DNA from: Crossaster papposus
Lineage: Eukaryota; Echinodermata; Asteroidea; Velatida; Solasteridae
Assembly: GCA_037893245.1 (NCBI GenBank)
Contig: JBAIAA010000100.1
Span: 1-64,000 of the forward strand
DNA: 64,000 bases
Direction of reading: 5' to 3'
In this document: positions 49,528 to 61,172 of the stretch, piece by piece
How positions within the stretch are numbered: position 1 is the first letter of the stretch
Layout: every line of letters starts with the position of its first letter
Notes under the pieces: generated by a model
Seen by the model: the letters and a program-made list of their open reading frames with translations, nothing else
Told to the model about the DNA's origin: nothing
Databases searched by the model: none
Made by a program: the position numbers and the translations under genes

Positions 49528-50870
49528 AGTGCCAAAAAGTGTTTGTTAGGCTCAATGGGCGCTATAGAGCATTTGGGAGTGTTGTTAGTCAATTTCGTGA
49601 TCTGACAGTGAAAAGTGCCCAAAAGTGTTTGTTAGGCTCAATGGGCGCTATAGAGCATTTGGGAGTGTTGTAAGTCAATTTTGTGATCTGACCGTGAAAA
49701 GTGCCAAAAAGTGTTTGTTAGGCTCAATGGGCGCTATAGAGCATTTGGGAGTATTGTAAGTCAATTTTGTGATCTGAAGGTAAATAGTGCCAAAAAGTGT
49801 TTCTTACGCTCAATGGGCGCTATAGAGCATTTTGGAGTGTCGTAAGTTCATTTCGTGATCTGAAGGTAAATAGTGCCGAAAAGTGTTTGTTAGGCTCAAT
49901 GGGCGATATAGAGCATTTGGGAGTGTTGTAAGTCAATTTCGTGATCTGACGGTGAAAAGTGCCGAAAAGTGTTTGTTAGGCTCAATGGGCGCTATAGAGC
50001 ATTTGGGAGTATTGTAAGTCAATTTCGTGATCTGAAGGTAAAAAGTGCCGAAAGTGTTTGTTAGGCTCAATGGGCGCTATAGACCATTTGGGAGTGTTGG
50101 AAGTCCATTTTGTGATCTGAAGGTAAATAGTGCCAAAAAGTGTTTCTTACGCTCAATGGGCGCTATAGAGCATTTTGGAGTGTTGTAAGTCCATTTCGTG
50201 ATCTGAAGGTAAATAGTGCCGAAAAGTGTTTGTTTGGCTCAATGTGCGCTATAGAGCATTTGGGAGTGTTGTTAGTCAATTTCGTGACCTGAAGGTAAAT
50301 AGTGCAGAAAAGTGTTTGTTAGGCTCAATGGGCGCTATAGACCATTTGGGAGTGTTGGAAGTCCATTTTGTGATCTGAAGGTATATAGTGCCAAAAAGTG
50401 TTTCTTACGCTCAATGGGCGCTATAGACCATTTGGGAGTGTTGGAAGTCCATTTTGTGATCTGAAGGTAAATAGTGCCAAAAAGTGTTTCTTACGCTCAA
50501 TGGGCGCTATAAACCATTCTGGAGTGTTGTAAGTCCATTTCGTGATCTGAAGGTAAATAGTGCCGAAAAGTGTTTGTAAGGCTCAATGGGCGCTATAGAG
50601 CATTTGGGAGTGTTGTTAGTCAATTTCGTGATCTTACGGTAAATAGTGCCGAAAAGTGTTTGTTAGGCTCAATGGGCGCTATAGAGCATTTGGGAGTGTT
50701 GTAAGTCAATTTCGTGATCTGACAGTGAAAAGTGCGGAAAAGTGTTTGTTAGGCTCAATGGGCGCTATAGAGCATTTGGGAGTGTTGTAAGTCAATTTTG
50801 TGATCTGACCGTGAAAAGTGCCAAAAAGTGTTTGTTAGGCTCAATGGGCGCTATAGAGCATTTGGGAGTA
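48637..50870 (+). repeat. 26-monomer higher-order unit, copy 1 (about 2235 bp)
   Basis: TTACGCCC (48861/51095), GTGTCGTAAGTTC (49839/52074) and TTTGGCTCAATGTGCG (50235/52470) recur at 2234-2235 bp. This is 26 x 86 less the single bases lost in short monomers. The unit overlaps the end of the second 23-mer copy, so the two duplications are nested. It contains the GTGACCTGAAGG and AGTGCAGAAAAG monomers of the 33 kb block. Confidence 0.87.
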
Positions 50871-53019
50871 TTGTAAGTCCATTTCGTGATCTGAAGGTAA
50901 ATAGTGCCGAAAAGTGTTTGTTAGGCTCAATGGGCGCTATAGAGCATTTGGGAGTGTTGTAAGTCAATTTTGTGATCTGACCGTGAAAAGTGCCAAAAAG
51001 TGTTTGTTAGGCTCAATGGGCGCTATAGAGCATTTGGGAGTATTGTAAGTCAATTTCGTGATCTGAAGGTAAAAAGTGCCAAAAAGTGTTTCTTACGCCC
51101 AATGGGCGCTATAGAGCATTTTGGAGTGTTGTAAGTCCATTTCGTGATCTGAAGGTAAATAGTGCCGAAAAGTGTTTGTTAGGCTCAATGGGCGCTATAG
51201 AGCATTTGGGAGTGTTGTTAGTCAATTTCGTGATCTGAAGGTAAATAGTGCCGAAAAGTGTTTGTTAGGCTCAATGGGCTCTATAGACCATTTTGGAGTG
51301 TTGTTAGTCAATTTCGTGATCTGAAGGTAAATAGTGCCGAAAAGTGTTTGTTAGGCTCAATGGGCGCTATAGAGCATTTGGGAGTGTTGTAAGTCAATTT
51401 CGTGATCTGACGGTGAAAAGTGCCGAAAAGTGTTTGTTAGGCTCAATGGGCTCTATAGACCATTTTGGAGTGTTGTTAGTCAATTTCGTGATCTGAAGGT
51501 AAATAGTGCCGAAAAGTGTTTGTTACGCTCAATGGGCGCTATAAACCATTTTGGAGTGTTGTAAGTCCATTTCGTGATCTGAAGGTAAATAGTGCCAAAA
51601 AGTGTTTGTTAGGCTCAATGGGCGCTATAGAGCATTTTGGAGTGTTGTAAGTCCATTTCGTGATCTGAAGGTAAATAGTGCCGAAAAGTGTTTGTTAGGC
51701 TCAATGGGCGCTATAGAGCATTTTGGAGTGTTGTAAGTCCATTTCGTGATCTGAAGGTAAATAGTGCCAAAAAGTGTTTGTTAGGCTCAATGGGCGCTAT
51801 AGAGCATTTGGGAGTGTTGTTAGTCAATTTCGTAATCTGACAGTGAAAAGTGCCCAAAAGTGTTTGTTAGGCTCAATGGGCGCTATAGAGCATTTGGGAG
51901 TGTTGTAAGTCAATTTTGTGATCTGACCGTGAAAAGTGCCAAAAAGTGTTTGTTAGGCTCAATGGGCGCTATAGAGCATTTGGGAGTATTGTAAGTCAAT
52001 TTTGTGATCTGAAGGTAAATAGTGCCAAAAAGTGTTTCTTACGCTCAATGGGCGCTATAGAGCATTTTGGAGTGTCGTAAGTTCATTTCGTGATCTGAAG
52101 GTAAATAGTGCCGAAAAGTGTTTGTTAGGCTCAATGGGCGATATAGAGCATTTGGGAGTGTTGTAAGTCAATTTCGTGATCTGACGGTGAAAAGTGCCGA
52201 AAAGTGTTTGTTAGGCTCAATGGGCGCTATAGAGCATTTGGGAGTATTGTAAGTCAATTTCGTGATCTGAAGGTAAAAAGTGCCGAAAGTGTTTGTTAGG
52301 CTCAATGGGCGCTATAGACCATTTGGGAGTGTTGGAAGTCCATTTTGTGATCTGAAGGTAAATAGTGCCAAAAAGTGTTTCTTACGCTCAATGGGCGCTA
52401 TAGAGCATTTTGGAGTGTTGTAAGTCCATTTCGTGATCTGAAGGTAAATAGTGCCGAAAAGTGTTTGTTTGGCTCAATGTGCGCTATAGAGCATTTGGGA
52501 GTGTTGTTAGTCAATTTCGTGACCTGAAGGTAAATAGTGCAGAAAAGTGTTTGTTAGGCTCAATGGGCGCTATAGACCATTTGGGAGTGTTGGAAGTCCA
52601 TTTTGTGATCTGAAGGTATATAGTGCCAAAAAGTGTTTCTTACGCTCAATGGGCGCTATAGACCATTTGGGAGTGTTGGAAGTCCATTTTGTGATCTGAA
52701 GGTAAATAGTGCCGAAAAGTGTTTGTAAGGCTCAATGGGCGCTATAGAGCATTTGGGAGTGTTGTTAGTCAATTTCGTGATCTTACGGTAAATAGTGCCG
52801 AAAAGTGTTTGTTAGGCTCAATGGGCGCTATAGAGCATTTGGGAGTGTTGTAAGTCAATTTCGTGATCTGACAGTGAAAAGTGCGGAAAAGTGTTTGTTA
52901 GGCTCAATGGGCGCTATAGAGCATTTGGGAGTGTTGTAAGTCAATTTTGTGATCTGACCGTGAAAAGTGCCAAAAAGTGTTTGTTAGGCTCAATGGGCGC
53001 TATAGAGCATTTGGGAGTA
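50871..53019 (+). repeat. 26-monomer higher-order unit, copy 2 (one monomer short)
   Basis: It follows copy 1, but near 52715 the CTTACGCTC/AAACCATTCTGG monomer is missing. The sequence passes directly from the GGAAGTCCATTTTG monomer to the one with TTTGTAAGGCTC. A CGTAATCTGACAG variant at about 51829 is private to this copy. Confidence 0.85.
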
Positions 53020-53727
53020 TTGTAAGTCAATTTCGTGATCTGAAGGTAAAAAGTGCCAAAAAGTGTTTCTTACGCTCAATGGGCGCTATAGAGCATTTTG
53101 GAGTGTTGTAAGTCCATTTCGTGATCTGAAGGTAAATAGTGCCGAAAAGTGTTTGTTAGGCTCAATGGGCGCTATAGAGCATTTGGGAGTGTTGTTAGTC
53201 AATTTCGTGATCTGAAGGTAAATAGTGCCGAAAAGTGTTTGTTAGGCTCAATGGGCGCTATAGACCATTTGGGAGTATTGTAAGTCAATTTCGTGATCTG
53301 AAGGTAAATAGTGCCGAAAAGTGTTTGTTAGGCTCAATAGGCGCTATAGAGCATTTGGGAGTGTTGTAAGTCAATTTCGTGATCTGACGGTGAAAAGTGC
53401 CGAAAAGTGTTTGTTAGGCTCAATGGGCGCTATAGACCATTTTGGAGTGTTGTAAGTCCATTTCGTGATCTGAAGGTAAATAGTGCCAAAAAGTGTTTGT
53501 TAGGCTCAATTGGCGCTATAGAGCATTTTGGAGTGTTGTAAGTCCATTTCGTGATCTGAAGGTAAATAGTGCGGAAAAGTGTTTGTTAGGCTCAATGGGC
53601 GCTATAGAGTATTTGGGAGTGTTGTTAGTCAATTTCGTGATCTGAAGGTAAATAGTGCCGAAAAGTGTTTGTTAGGCTCAATGGGCGCTATAGACCATTT
53701 GGGAGTGTTGTAAGTCAATTTTGTGAT
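53020..53727 (+). repeat. Satellite segment matching 58.3-58.97 kb
   Basis: Regular monomers in the same order as about 58265-58973. Shared markers are AATAGGCGC (53336/58581), CAATTGGCGC, AGTGCGGAAAAG and AGAGTATTTGGG (about 53607/58851). AATAGGCGC also occurs at 34841, linking this stretch to the 33-35 kb block. Confidence 0.75.
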
Positions 53728-54931
53728 CTGACCGTGAAAAGTGCCAAAAAGTGTTTGTTAGGCTCAATGGGCGCTATAGAGCAGTTGGGAGTGTTGTTAG
53801 TCAATTTCGTGATCTTACGGTAAATAGTGCCGAAAAGTGTTTGTTAGGCTCAATGGGCGCTATAGAGCATTTGGGAGTGTTGTAAGTCAATTTCGTGATC
53901 TGACAGTGAAAAGTGCCGAAAAGTGTTTGTTAGGCTCAATGGGCGCTATAGAGCATTTGGGAGTGTTGTAAGTCAATTTTGTGATCTGACCGTGAAAAGT
54001 GCCAAAAAGTGTTTGTTAGGCTCAATGGGCGCTATAGAGCATTTGGGAGTATTGTAAGTCAATTTCGTGATCTGAAGGTAAATAGTGCCGAAAAGTGTTT
54101 GTTAGGCTCAATGGGCGCTATAGAGCATTTTGGAGTGTTGTAAGTCCATTTCGAGATCTGAAGGTAAATAGTGCCGAAAAGTGTTTGTTAGGCTCAATGG
54201 GCGCTATAGACCATTTGGGAGTGTTGGAAGTCCATTTTGTGATCTGAAGGTAAATAGTGCCAAAAAGTGTTTCTTACGCTCAATGGGCGCTATAAACCAT
54301 TCTGGAGTGTTGTAAGTCCATTTCGTGATCTGAAGGTAAATAGTGCCGAAAAGTGTTTGTTAGGCTCAATGGGCTCTATAGACCATTTTGGAGTGTTGTT
54401 AGTCAATTTCGTGATCTGAAGGTAAATAGTGCCGAAAAGTGTTTGTTACGCTCAATGGGCGCTATAAACCATTTTGGAGTGTTGTAAGTCCATTTCGTGA
54501 TCTGAAGGTAAATAGTGCCAAAAAGTGTTTGTTAGGCTCAATGGGCGCTATAGAGCATTTTGGAGTGTTGTAAGTCCATTTCGTGATCTGAAGGTAAATA
54601 GTGCCGAAAAGTGTTTGTTAGGCTCAATGGGCGCTATAGAGCATTTGGGAGTGTTGTTAGTCAATTTCGTGATCTGAAGGTAAATAGTGCCGAAAAGTGT
54701 TTGTTAGGCTCAATGGGCGCTATAGAGCATTTGGGAGTGTTGTAAGTCAATTTTGTGATCTGACCGTGAAAAGTGCCAAAAAGTGTTTGTTAGGCTCAAT
54801 GGGCGCTATAGAGCAGTTGGGAGTGTTGTTAGTCAATTTCGTGATCTTACGGTAAATAGAGCCGAAAAGTGTTTGTTAGGCTTAATGGGCGCTATAGAGC
54901 ATTTGGGAGTGTTGTAAGTCAATTTCGTGAT
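53728..54931 (+). repeat. 14-monomer higher-order unit, copy 1 (1204 bp)
   Basis: CTGACCGTG at 53728 and 54932, CATTTCGAGATC at 54152 and 55356, and AATAGAGCCG at 54858 and 56062 are each 1204 bp (14 x 86) apart. The monomer order is a shortened form of the 45.7-46.5 kb unit. Confidence 0.9.
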
Positions 54932-56135
54932 CTGACCGTGAAAAGTGCCAAAAAGTGTTTGTTAGGCTCAATGGGCGCTATAGAGCAGTTGGGAGTGTTG
55001 TTAGTCAATTTCGTGATCTTACGGTAAATAGTGCCGAAAAGTGTTTGTTAGGCTCAATGGGCGCTATAGAGCATTTGGGAGTGTTGTAAGTCAATTTCGT
55101 GATCTGACAGTGAAAAGTGCCGAAAAGTGTTTGTTAGGCTCAATGGGCGCTATAGAGCATTTGGGAGTGTTGTAAGTCAATTTTGTGATCTGACCGTGAA
55201 AAGTGCCAAAAAGTGTTTGTTAGGCTCAATGGGCGCTATAGAGCATTTGGGAGTATTGTAAGTCAATTTCGTGATCTGAAGGTAAATAGTGCCGAAAAGT
55301 GTTTGTTAGGCTCAATGGGCGCTATAGAGCATTTTGGAGTGTTGTAAGTCCATTTCGAGATCTGAAGGTAAATAGTGCCGAAAAGTGTTTGTTAGGCTCA
55401 ATGGGCGCTATAGACCATTTGGGAGTGTTGGAAGTCCATTTTGTGATCTGAAGGTAAATAGTGCCAAAAAGTGTTTCTTACGCTCAATGGGCGCTATAAA
55501 CCATTCTGGAGTGTTGTAAGTCCATTTCGTGATCTGAAGGTAAATAGTGCCGAAAAGTGTTTGTTAGGCTCAATGGGCTCTATAGACCATTTTGGAGTGT
55601 TGTTAGTCAATTTCGTGATCTGAAGGTAAATAGTGCCGAAAAGTGTTTGTTACGCTCAATGGGCGCTATAAACCATTTTGGAGTGTTGTAAGTCCATTTC
55701 GTGATCTGAAGGTAAATAGTGCCAAAAAGTGTTTGTTAGGCTCAATGGGCGCTATAGAGCATTTTGGAGTGTTGTAAGTCCATTTCGTGATCTGAAGGTA
55801 AATAGTGCCGAAAAGTGTTTGTTAGGCTCAATGGGCGCTATAGAGCATTTGGGAGTGTTGTTAGTCAATTTCGTGATCTGAAGGTAAATAGTGCCGAAAA
55901 GTGTTTGTTAGGCTCAATGGGCGCTATAGAGCATTTGGGAGTGTTGTAAGTCAATTTTGTGATCTGACCGTGAAAAGTGCCAAAAAGTGTTTGTTAGGCT
56001 CAATGGGCGCTATAGAGCAGTTGGGAGTGTTGTTAGTCAATTTCGTGATCTTACGGTAAATAGAGCCGAAAAGTGTTTGTTAGGCTTAATGGGCGCTATA
56101 GAGCATTTGGGAGTGTTGTAAGTCAATTTCGTGAT
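54932..56135 (+). repeat. 14-monomer higher-order unit, copy 2 (1204 bp)
   Basis: It matches copy 1 as far as I could follow. After 56135 the order moves to a GACAGTG monomer and then to the block shared with 62.3-64.0 kb. Confidence 0.88.
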
Positions 56136-57808
56136 CTGACAGTGAAAAGTGCCGAAAAGTGTTTGTTAGGCTCAATGGGCTCTATAGACCATTTTGGAGT
56201 GTTGTTAGTCAATTTCGTGATCTGAAGGTAAATAGTGCCGAAAAGTGTTTGTTACGCTCAATGGGCTCTATAGACCATTTTGGAGTGTTGTTAGTCAATT
56301 TCGTGATCTGAAGGTAAATAGTGCCGAAAAGTGTTTGTTAGGCTCAATGGGCGCTATAGAGCATTTGGGAGTGTTGTAAGTCAATTTCGTGATCTGACGG
56401 TGAAAAGTGCCGAAAAGTGTTTGTTAGGCTCAATGGGCTCTATAGACAATTTTGGAGTGTTGTTAGTCAATTTCGTGATCTGAAGGTAAATAGTGCCGAA
56501 AAGTGTTTGTTACGCTCAATGGGCGCTATAAACCATTTTGGAGTGTTGTAAGTCCATTTCGTGATCTGAAGGTAAATAGTGCCAAAAAGTGTTTGTTAGG
56601 CTCAATGGGCGCTATAGAGCATTTTGGAGTGTTGTAAGTCCATTTCGTGATCTGAAGGTAAATAGTGCCGAAAAGTGTTTGTTAGGCTCAATGGGCGCTA
56701 TAGAGCATTTTGGAGTGTTGTAAGTCCATTTCGTGATCTGAAGGTAAATAGTGCCAAAAAGTGTTTGTTAGGCTCAATGGGCGCTATAGAGCATTTGGGA
56801 GTGTTGTTAGTCAATTTCGTGATCTGACAGTGAAAAGTGCCCAAAAGTGTTTGTTAGGCTCAATGGGCGCTATAGAGCATTTGGGAGTGTTGTAAGTCAA
56901 TTTTGTGATCTGACCGTGAAAAGTGCCAAAAAGTGTTTGTTAGGCTCAATGGGCGCTATAGAGCATTTGGGAGTATTGTAAGTCAATTTTGTGATCTGAA
57001 GGTAAATAGTGCCAAAAAGTGTTTCTTACGCTCAATGGGCGCTATAGAGCATTTTGGAGTGTCGTAAGTTCATTTCGTGATCTGAAGGTAAATAGTGCCG
57101 AAAAGTGTTTGTTAGGCTCAATGGGCGATATAGAGCATTTGGGAGTGTTGTAAGTCAATTTCGTGATCTGACGGTGAAAAGTGCCGAAAAGTGTTTGTTA
57201 GGCTCAATGGGCGCTATAGAGCATTTGGGAGTATTGTAAGTCAATTTCGTGATCTGAAGGTAAAAAGTGCCGAAAGTGTTTGTTAGGCTCAATGGGCGCT
57301 ATAGACCATTTGGGAGTGTTGGAAGTCCATTTTGTGATCTGAAGGTAAATAGTGCCAAAAAGTGTTTCTTACGCTCAATGGGCGCTATAGAGCATTTTGG
57401 AGTGTTGTAAGTCCATTTCGTGATCTGAAGGTAAATAGTGCCGAAAAGTGTTTGTTTGGCTCAATGTGCGCTATAGAGCATTTGGGAGTGTTGTTAGTCA
57501 ATTTCGTGACCTGAAGGTAAATAGTGCAGAAAAGTGTTTGTTAGGCTCAATGGGCGCTATAGACCATTTGGGAGTGTTGGAAGTCCATTTTGTGATCTGA
57601 AGGTATATAGTGCCAAAAAGTGTTTCTTACGCTCAATGGGCGCTATAGACCATTTGGGAGTGTTGGAAGTCCATTTTGTGATCTGAAGGTAAATAGTGCC
57701 AAAAAGTGTTTCTTACGCTCAATGGGCGCTATAAACCATTCTGGAGTGTTGTAAGTCCATTTCGTGATCTGAAGGTAAATAGTGCCGAAAAGTGTTTGTA
57801 AGGCTCAA
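56136..57808 (+). repeat. Block duplicated at 62328-64000 (72-monomer offset)
   Basis: AATAGAGCCG just upstream (56062/62254), TTTGGCTCAATGTGCG (57457/63649) and a variant TAGACAATTTTGG monomer (about 56451 and 62638) lie 6192 bp (72 x 86) apart. The shorter 3956-bp (46 x 86) offset links the same block to 60.1-61.1 kb (GTGTCGTAAGTTC at 57061 and 61017). This stretch therefore exists three times in the last 8 kb. Confidence 0.82.
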
Positions 57809-58850
57809 TGGGCGCTATAGAGCATTTGGGAGTGTTGTTAGTCAATTTCGTGATCTTACGGTAAATAGTGCCGAAAAGTGTTTGTTAGGCTCAATGGGCG
57901 CTATAGAGCATTTGGGAGTGTTGTAAGTCAATTTCGTGATCTGACTGTGAAAAGTGCCGAAAAGTGTTTGTTAGGCTCAATGGGCTCTATAGACCATTTT
58001 GGAGTGTTGTTAGTCAATTTCGTGATCTGAAGGTAAATAGTGCCGAAAAGTGTTTGTTACGCTCAATGGGCGCTATAGAGCATTTGGGAGTGTTGTAAGT
58101 CAATTTCGTGATCTGACAGTGAAAAGTGCGGAAAAGTGTTTGTTAGGCTCAATGGGCGCTATAGAGCATTTGGGAGTGTTGTAAGTCAATTTTGTGATCT
58201 GACCGTGAAAAGTGCCAAAAAGTGTTTGTTAGGCTCAATGGGCGCTATAGAGCATTTGGGAGTATTGTAAGTCAATTTCGTGATCTGAAGGTAAAAAGTG
58301 CCAAAAAGTGTTTCTTACGCTCAATGGGCGCTATAGAGCATTTTGGAGTGTTGTAAGTCCATTTCGTGATCTGAAGGTAAATAGTGCCGAAAAGTGTTTG
58401 TTAGGCTCAATGGGCGCTATAGAGCATTTGGGAGTGTTGTTAGTCAATTTCGTGATCTGAAGGTAAATAGTGCCGAAAAGTGTTTGTTAGGCTCAATGGG
58501 CGCTATAGACCATTTGGGAGTATTGTAAGTCAATTTCGTGATCTGAAGGTAAATAGTGCCGAAAAGTGTTTGTTAGGCTCAATAGGCGCTATAGAGCATT
58601 TGGGAGTGTTGTAAGTCAATTTCGTGATCTGACGGTGAAAAGTGCCGAAAAGTGTTTGTTAGGCTCAATGGGCGCTATAGACCATTTTGGAGTGTTGTAG
58701 GTCCATTTCGTGATCTGAAGGTAAATAGTGCCAAAAAGTGTTTGTTAGGCTCAATTGGCGCTATAGAGCATTTTGGAGTGTTGTAAGTCCATTTCGTGAT
58801 CTGAAGGTAAATAGTGCGGAAAAGTGTTTGTTAGGCTCAATGGGCGCTAT
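57809..58850 (+). repeat. Satellite segment with a two-monomer insertion
   Basis: The order follows 52.8-53.6 kb, except that near 57940-58085 two extra monomers (a GACTGTG monomer and a GGGCTCTATAGACC monomer) sit between the GATCTTACGG and GACAGTG...GCGG monomers. A GTTGTAGGTCC variant occurs near 58697. No other sequence is present. Confidence 0.75.
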
Positions 58851-61172
58851 AGAGTATTTGGGAGTGTTGTTAGTCAATTTCGTGATCTGAAGGTAAATAG
58901 TGCCGAAAAGTGTTTGTTAGGCTCAATGGGCGCTATAGACCATTTGGGAGTGTTGTAAGTCAATTTTGTGATCTGACCGTGAAAAGTGCCAAAAAGTGTT
59001 TGTTAGGCTCAATGGGCGCTATAGAGCAGTTGGGAGTGTTGTTAGTCAATTTCGTGATCTTACGGTAAATAGTGCCGAAAAGTGTTTGTTAGGCTCAATG
59101 GGCGCTATAGAGCATTTGGGAGTGTTGTAAGTCAATTTCGTGATCTGACAGTGAAAAGTGCCGAAAAGTGTTTGTTAGGCTCAATGGGCGCTATAGAGCA
59201 TTTGGGAGTGTTGTAAGTCAATTTTGTGATCTGACCGTGAAAAGTGCCAAAAAGTGTTTGTTAGGCTCAATGGGCGCTATAGAGCATTTGGGAGTATTGT
59301 AAGTCAATTTCGTGATCTGAAGGTAAATAGTGCCGAAAAGTGTTTGTTAGGCTCAATGGGCGCTATAGACCATTTGGGAGTGGTTGGAAGTCCATTTTGT
59401 GATCTGAAGGTAAATAGTGCCAAAAAGTGTTTCTTACGCTCAATGGGCGCTATAAACCATTCTGGAGTGTTGTAAGTCCATTTCGTGATCTGAAGGTAAA
59501 TAGTGCCGAAAAGTGTTTGTTAGGCTCAATGGGCTCTATAGACCATTTTGGAGTGTTGTTAGTCAATTTCGTGATCTGAAGGTAAATAGTGCCGAAAAGT
59601 GTTTGTTACGCTCAATGGGCGCTATAAACCATTTTGGAGTGTTGTAAGTCCATTTCGTGATCTGAAGGTAAATAGTGCCAAAAAGTGTTTGTTAGGCTCA
59701 ATGGGCGCTATAGAGCATTTTGGAGTGTTGTAAGTCCATTTCGTGATCTGAAGGTAAATAGTGCCGAAAAGTGTTTGTTAGGCTCAATGGGCGCTATAGA
59801 GCATTTGGGAGTGTTGTTAGTCAATTTCGTGATCTGAAGGTAAATAGTGCCGAAAAGTGTTTGTTAGGCTCAATGGGCGCTATAGAGCATTTGGGAGTGT
59901 TGTAAGTCAATTTTGTGATCTGACCGTGAAAAGTGCCAAAAAGTGTTTGTTAGGCTCAATGGGCGCTATAGAGCAGTTGGGAGTGTTGTTAGTCAATTTC
60001 GTGATCTTACGGTAAATAGAGCCGAAAGGTTTTTGTTAGGCTTAATGGGCGCTATAGAGCATTTGGGAGTGTTGTAAGTCAATTTCGTGATCTGACAGTG
60101 AAAAGTGCCGAAAAGTGTTTGTTAGGCTCAATGGGCTCTATAGACCATTTTGGAGTGTTGTTAGTCAATTTCGTGATCTGAAGGTAAATAGTGCCGAAAA
60201 GTGTTTGTTACGCTCAATGGGCTCTATAGACCATTTTGGAGTGTTGTTAGTCAATTTCGTGATCTGAAGGTAAATAGTGCCGAAAAGTGTTTGTTAGGCT
60301 CAATGGGCGCTATAGAGCATTTGGGGAGTGTTGTAAGTCAATTCGTGATCTGACGGTGAAAAGTGCCGAAAAGTGTTTGTTAGGCTCAATGGGCTCTATA
60401 GACAATTTTGGAGTGTTGTTAGTCAATTTCGTGATCTGAAGGTAAATAGTGCCGAAAAGTGTTTGTTACGCTCAATGGGCGCTATAAACCATTTTGGAGT
60501 GTTGTAAGTCCATTTCGTGATCTGAAGGTAAATAGTGCCAAAAAGTGTTTGTTAGGCTCAATGGGCGCTATAGAGCATTTTGGAGTGTTGTAAGTCCATT
60601 TCGTGATCTGAAGGTAAATAGTGCCGAAAAGTGTTTGTTAGGCTCAATGGGCGCCTATAGAGCATTTTGGAGTGTTGTAAGTCCATTTCGTGATCTGAAG
60701 GTAAATAGTGCCAAAAAGTGTTTGTTAGGCTCAATGGGCGCTATAGAGCATTTGGGAGTGTTGTTAGTCAATTTCGTGATCTGACAGTGAAAAGTGCCCA
60801 AAAGTGTTTGTTAGGCTCAATGGGCGCTATAGAGCATTTGGAGTGTTGTAAGTCAATTTTGTGATCTGACCGTGAAAAGTGCCAAAAAGTGTTTGTTAGG
60901 CTCAATGGGCGCTATAGAGCATTTGGGAGTATTGTAAGTCAATTTTGTGATCTGAAGGTAAATAGTGCCAAAAAGTGTTTCTTACGCTCAATGGGCGCTA
61001 TAGAGCATTTTGGAGTGTCGTAAGTTCATTTCGTGATCTGAAGGTAAATAGTGCCGAAAAGTGTTTGTTAGGCTCAATGGGCGATATAGAGCATTTGGGA
61101 GTGTTGTAAGTCAATTCGTGATCTGACGGTGAAAAGTGCCGAAAAGTGTTTTTTAGGCTCAATGGGCGCTAT
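58851..61172 (+). repeat. 27-monomer higher-order unit, copy 1 (2322 bp)
   Basis: AGAGTATTTGGG recurs at 58851 and 61173, and AAACCATTCTGG near 59460 and 61782, 2322 bp (27 x 86) apart. AATAGAGCCG (60018/62254) is 2236 bp apart because copy 2 lost a monomer. Several single-base indels lie inside (GTGGTTGG about 59382, GGGGAG about 60325, CAATTCGTG about 60342, GCGCCTATAG about 60653, CATTTGGAG about 60837). Confidence 0.82.
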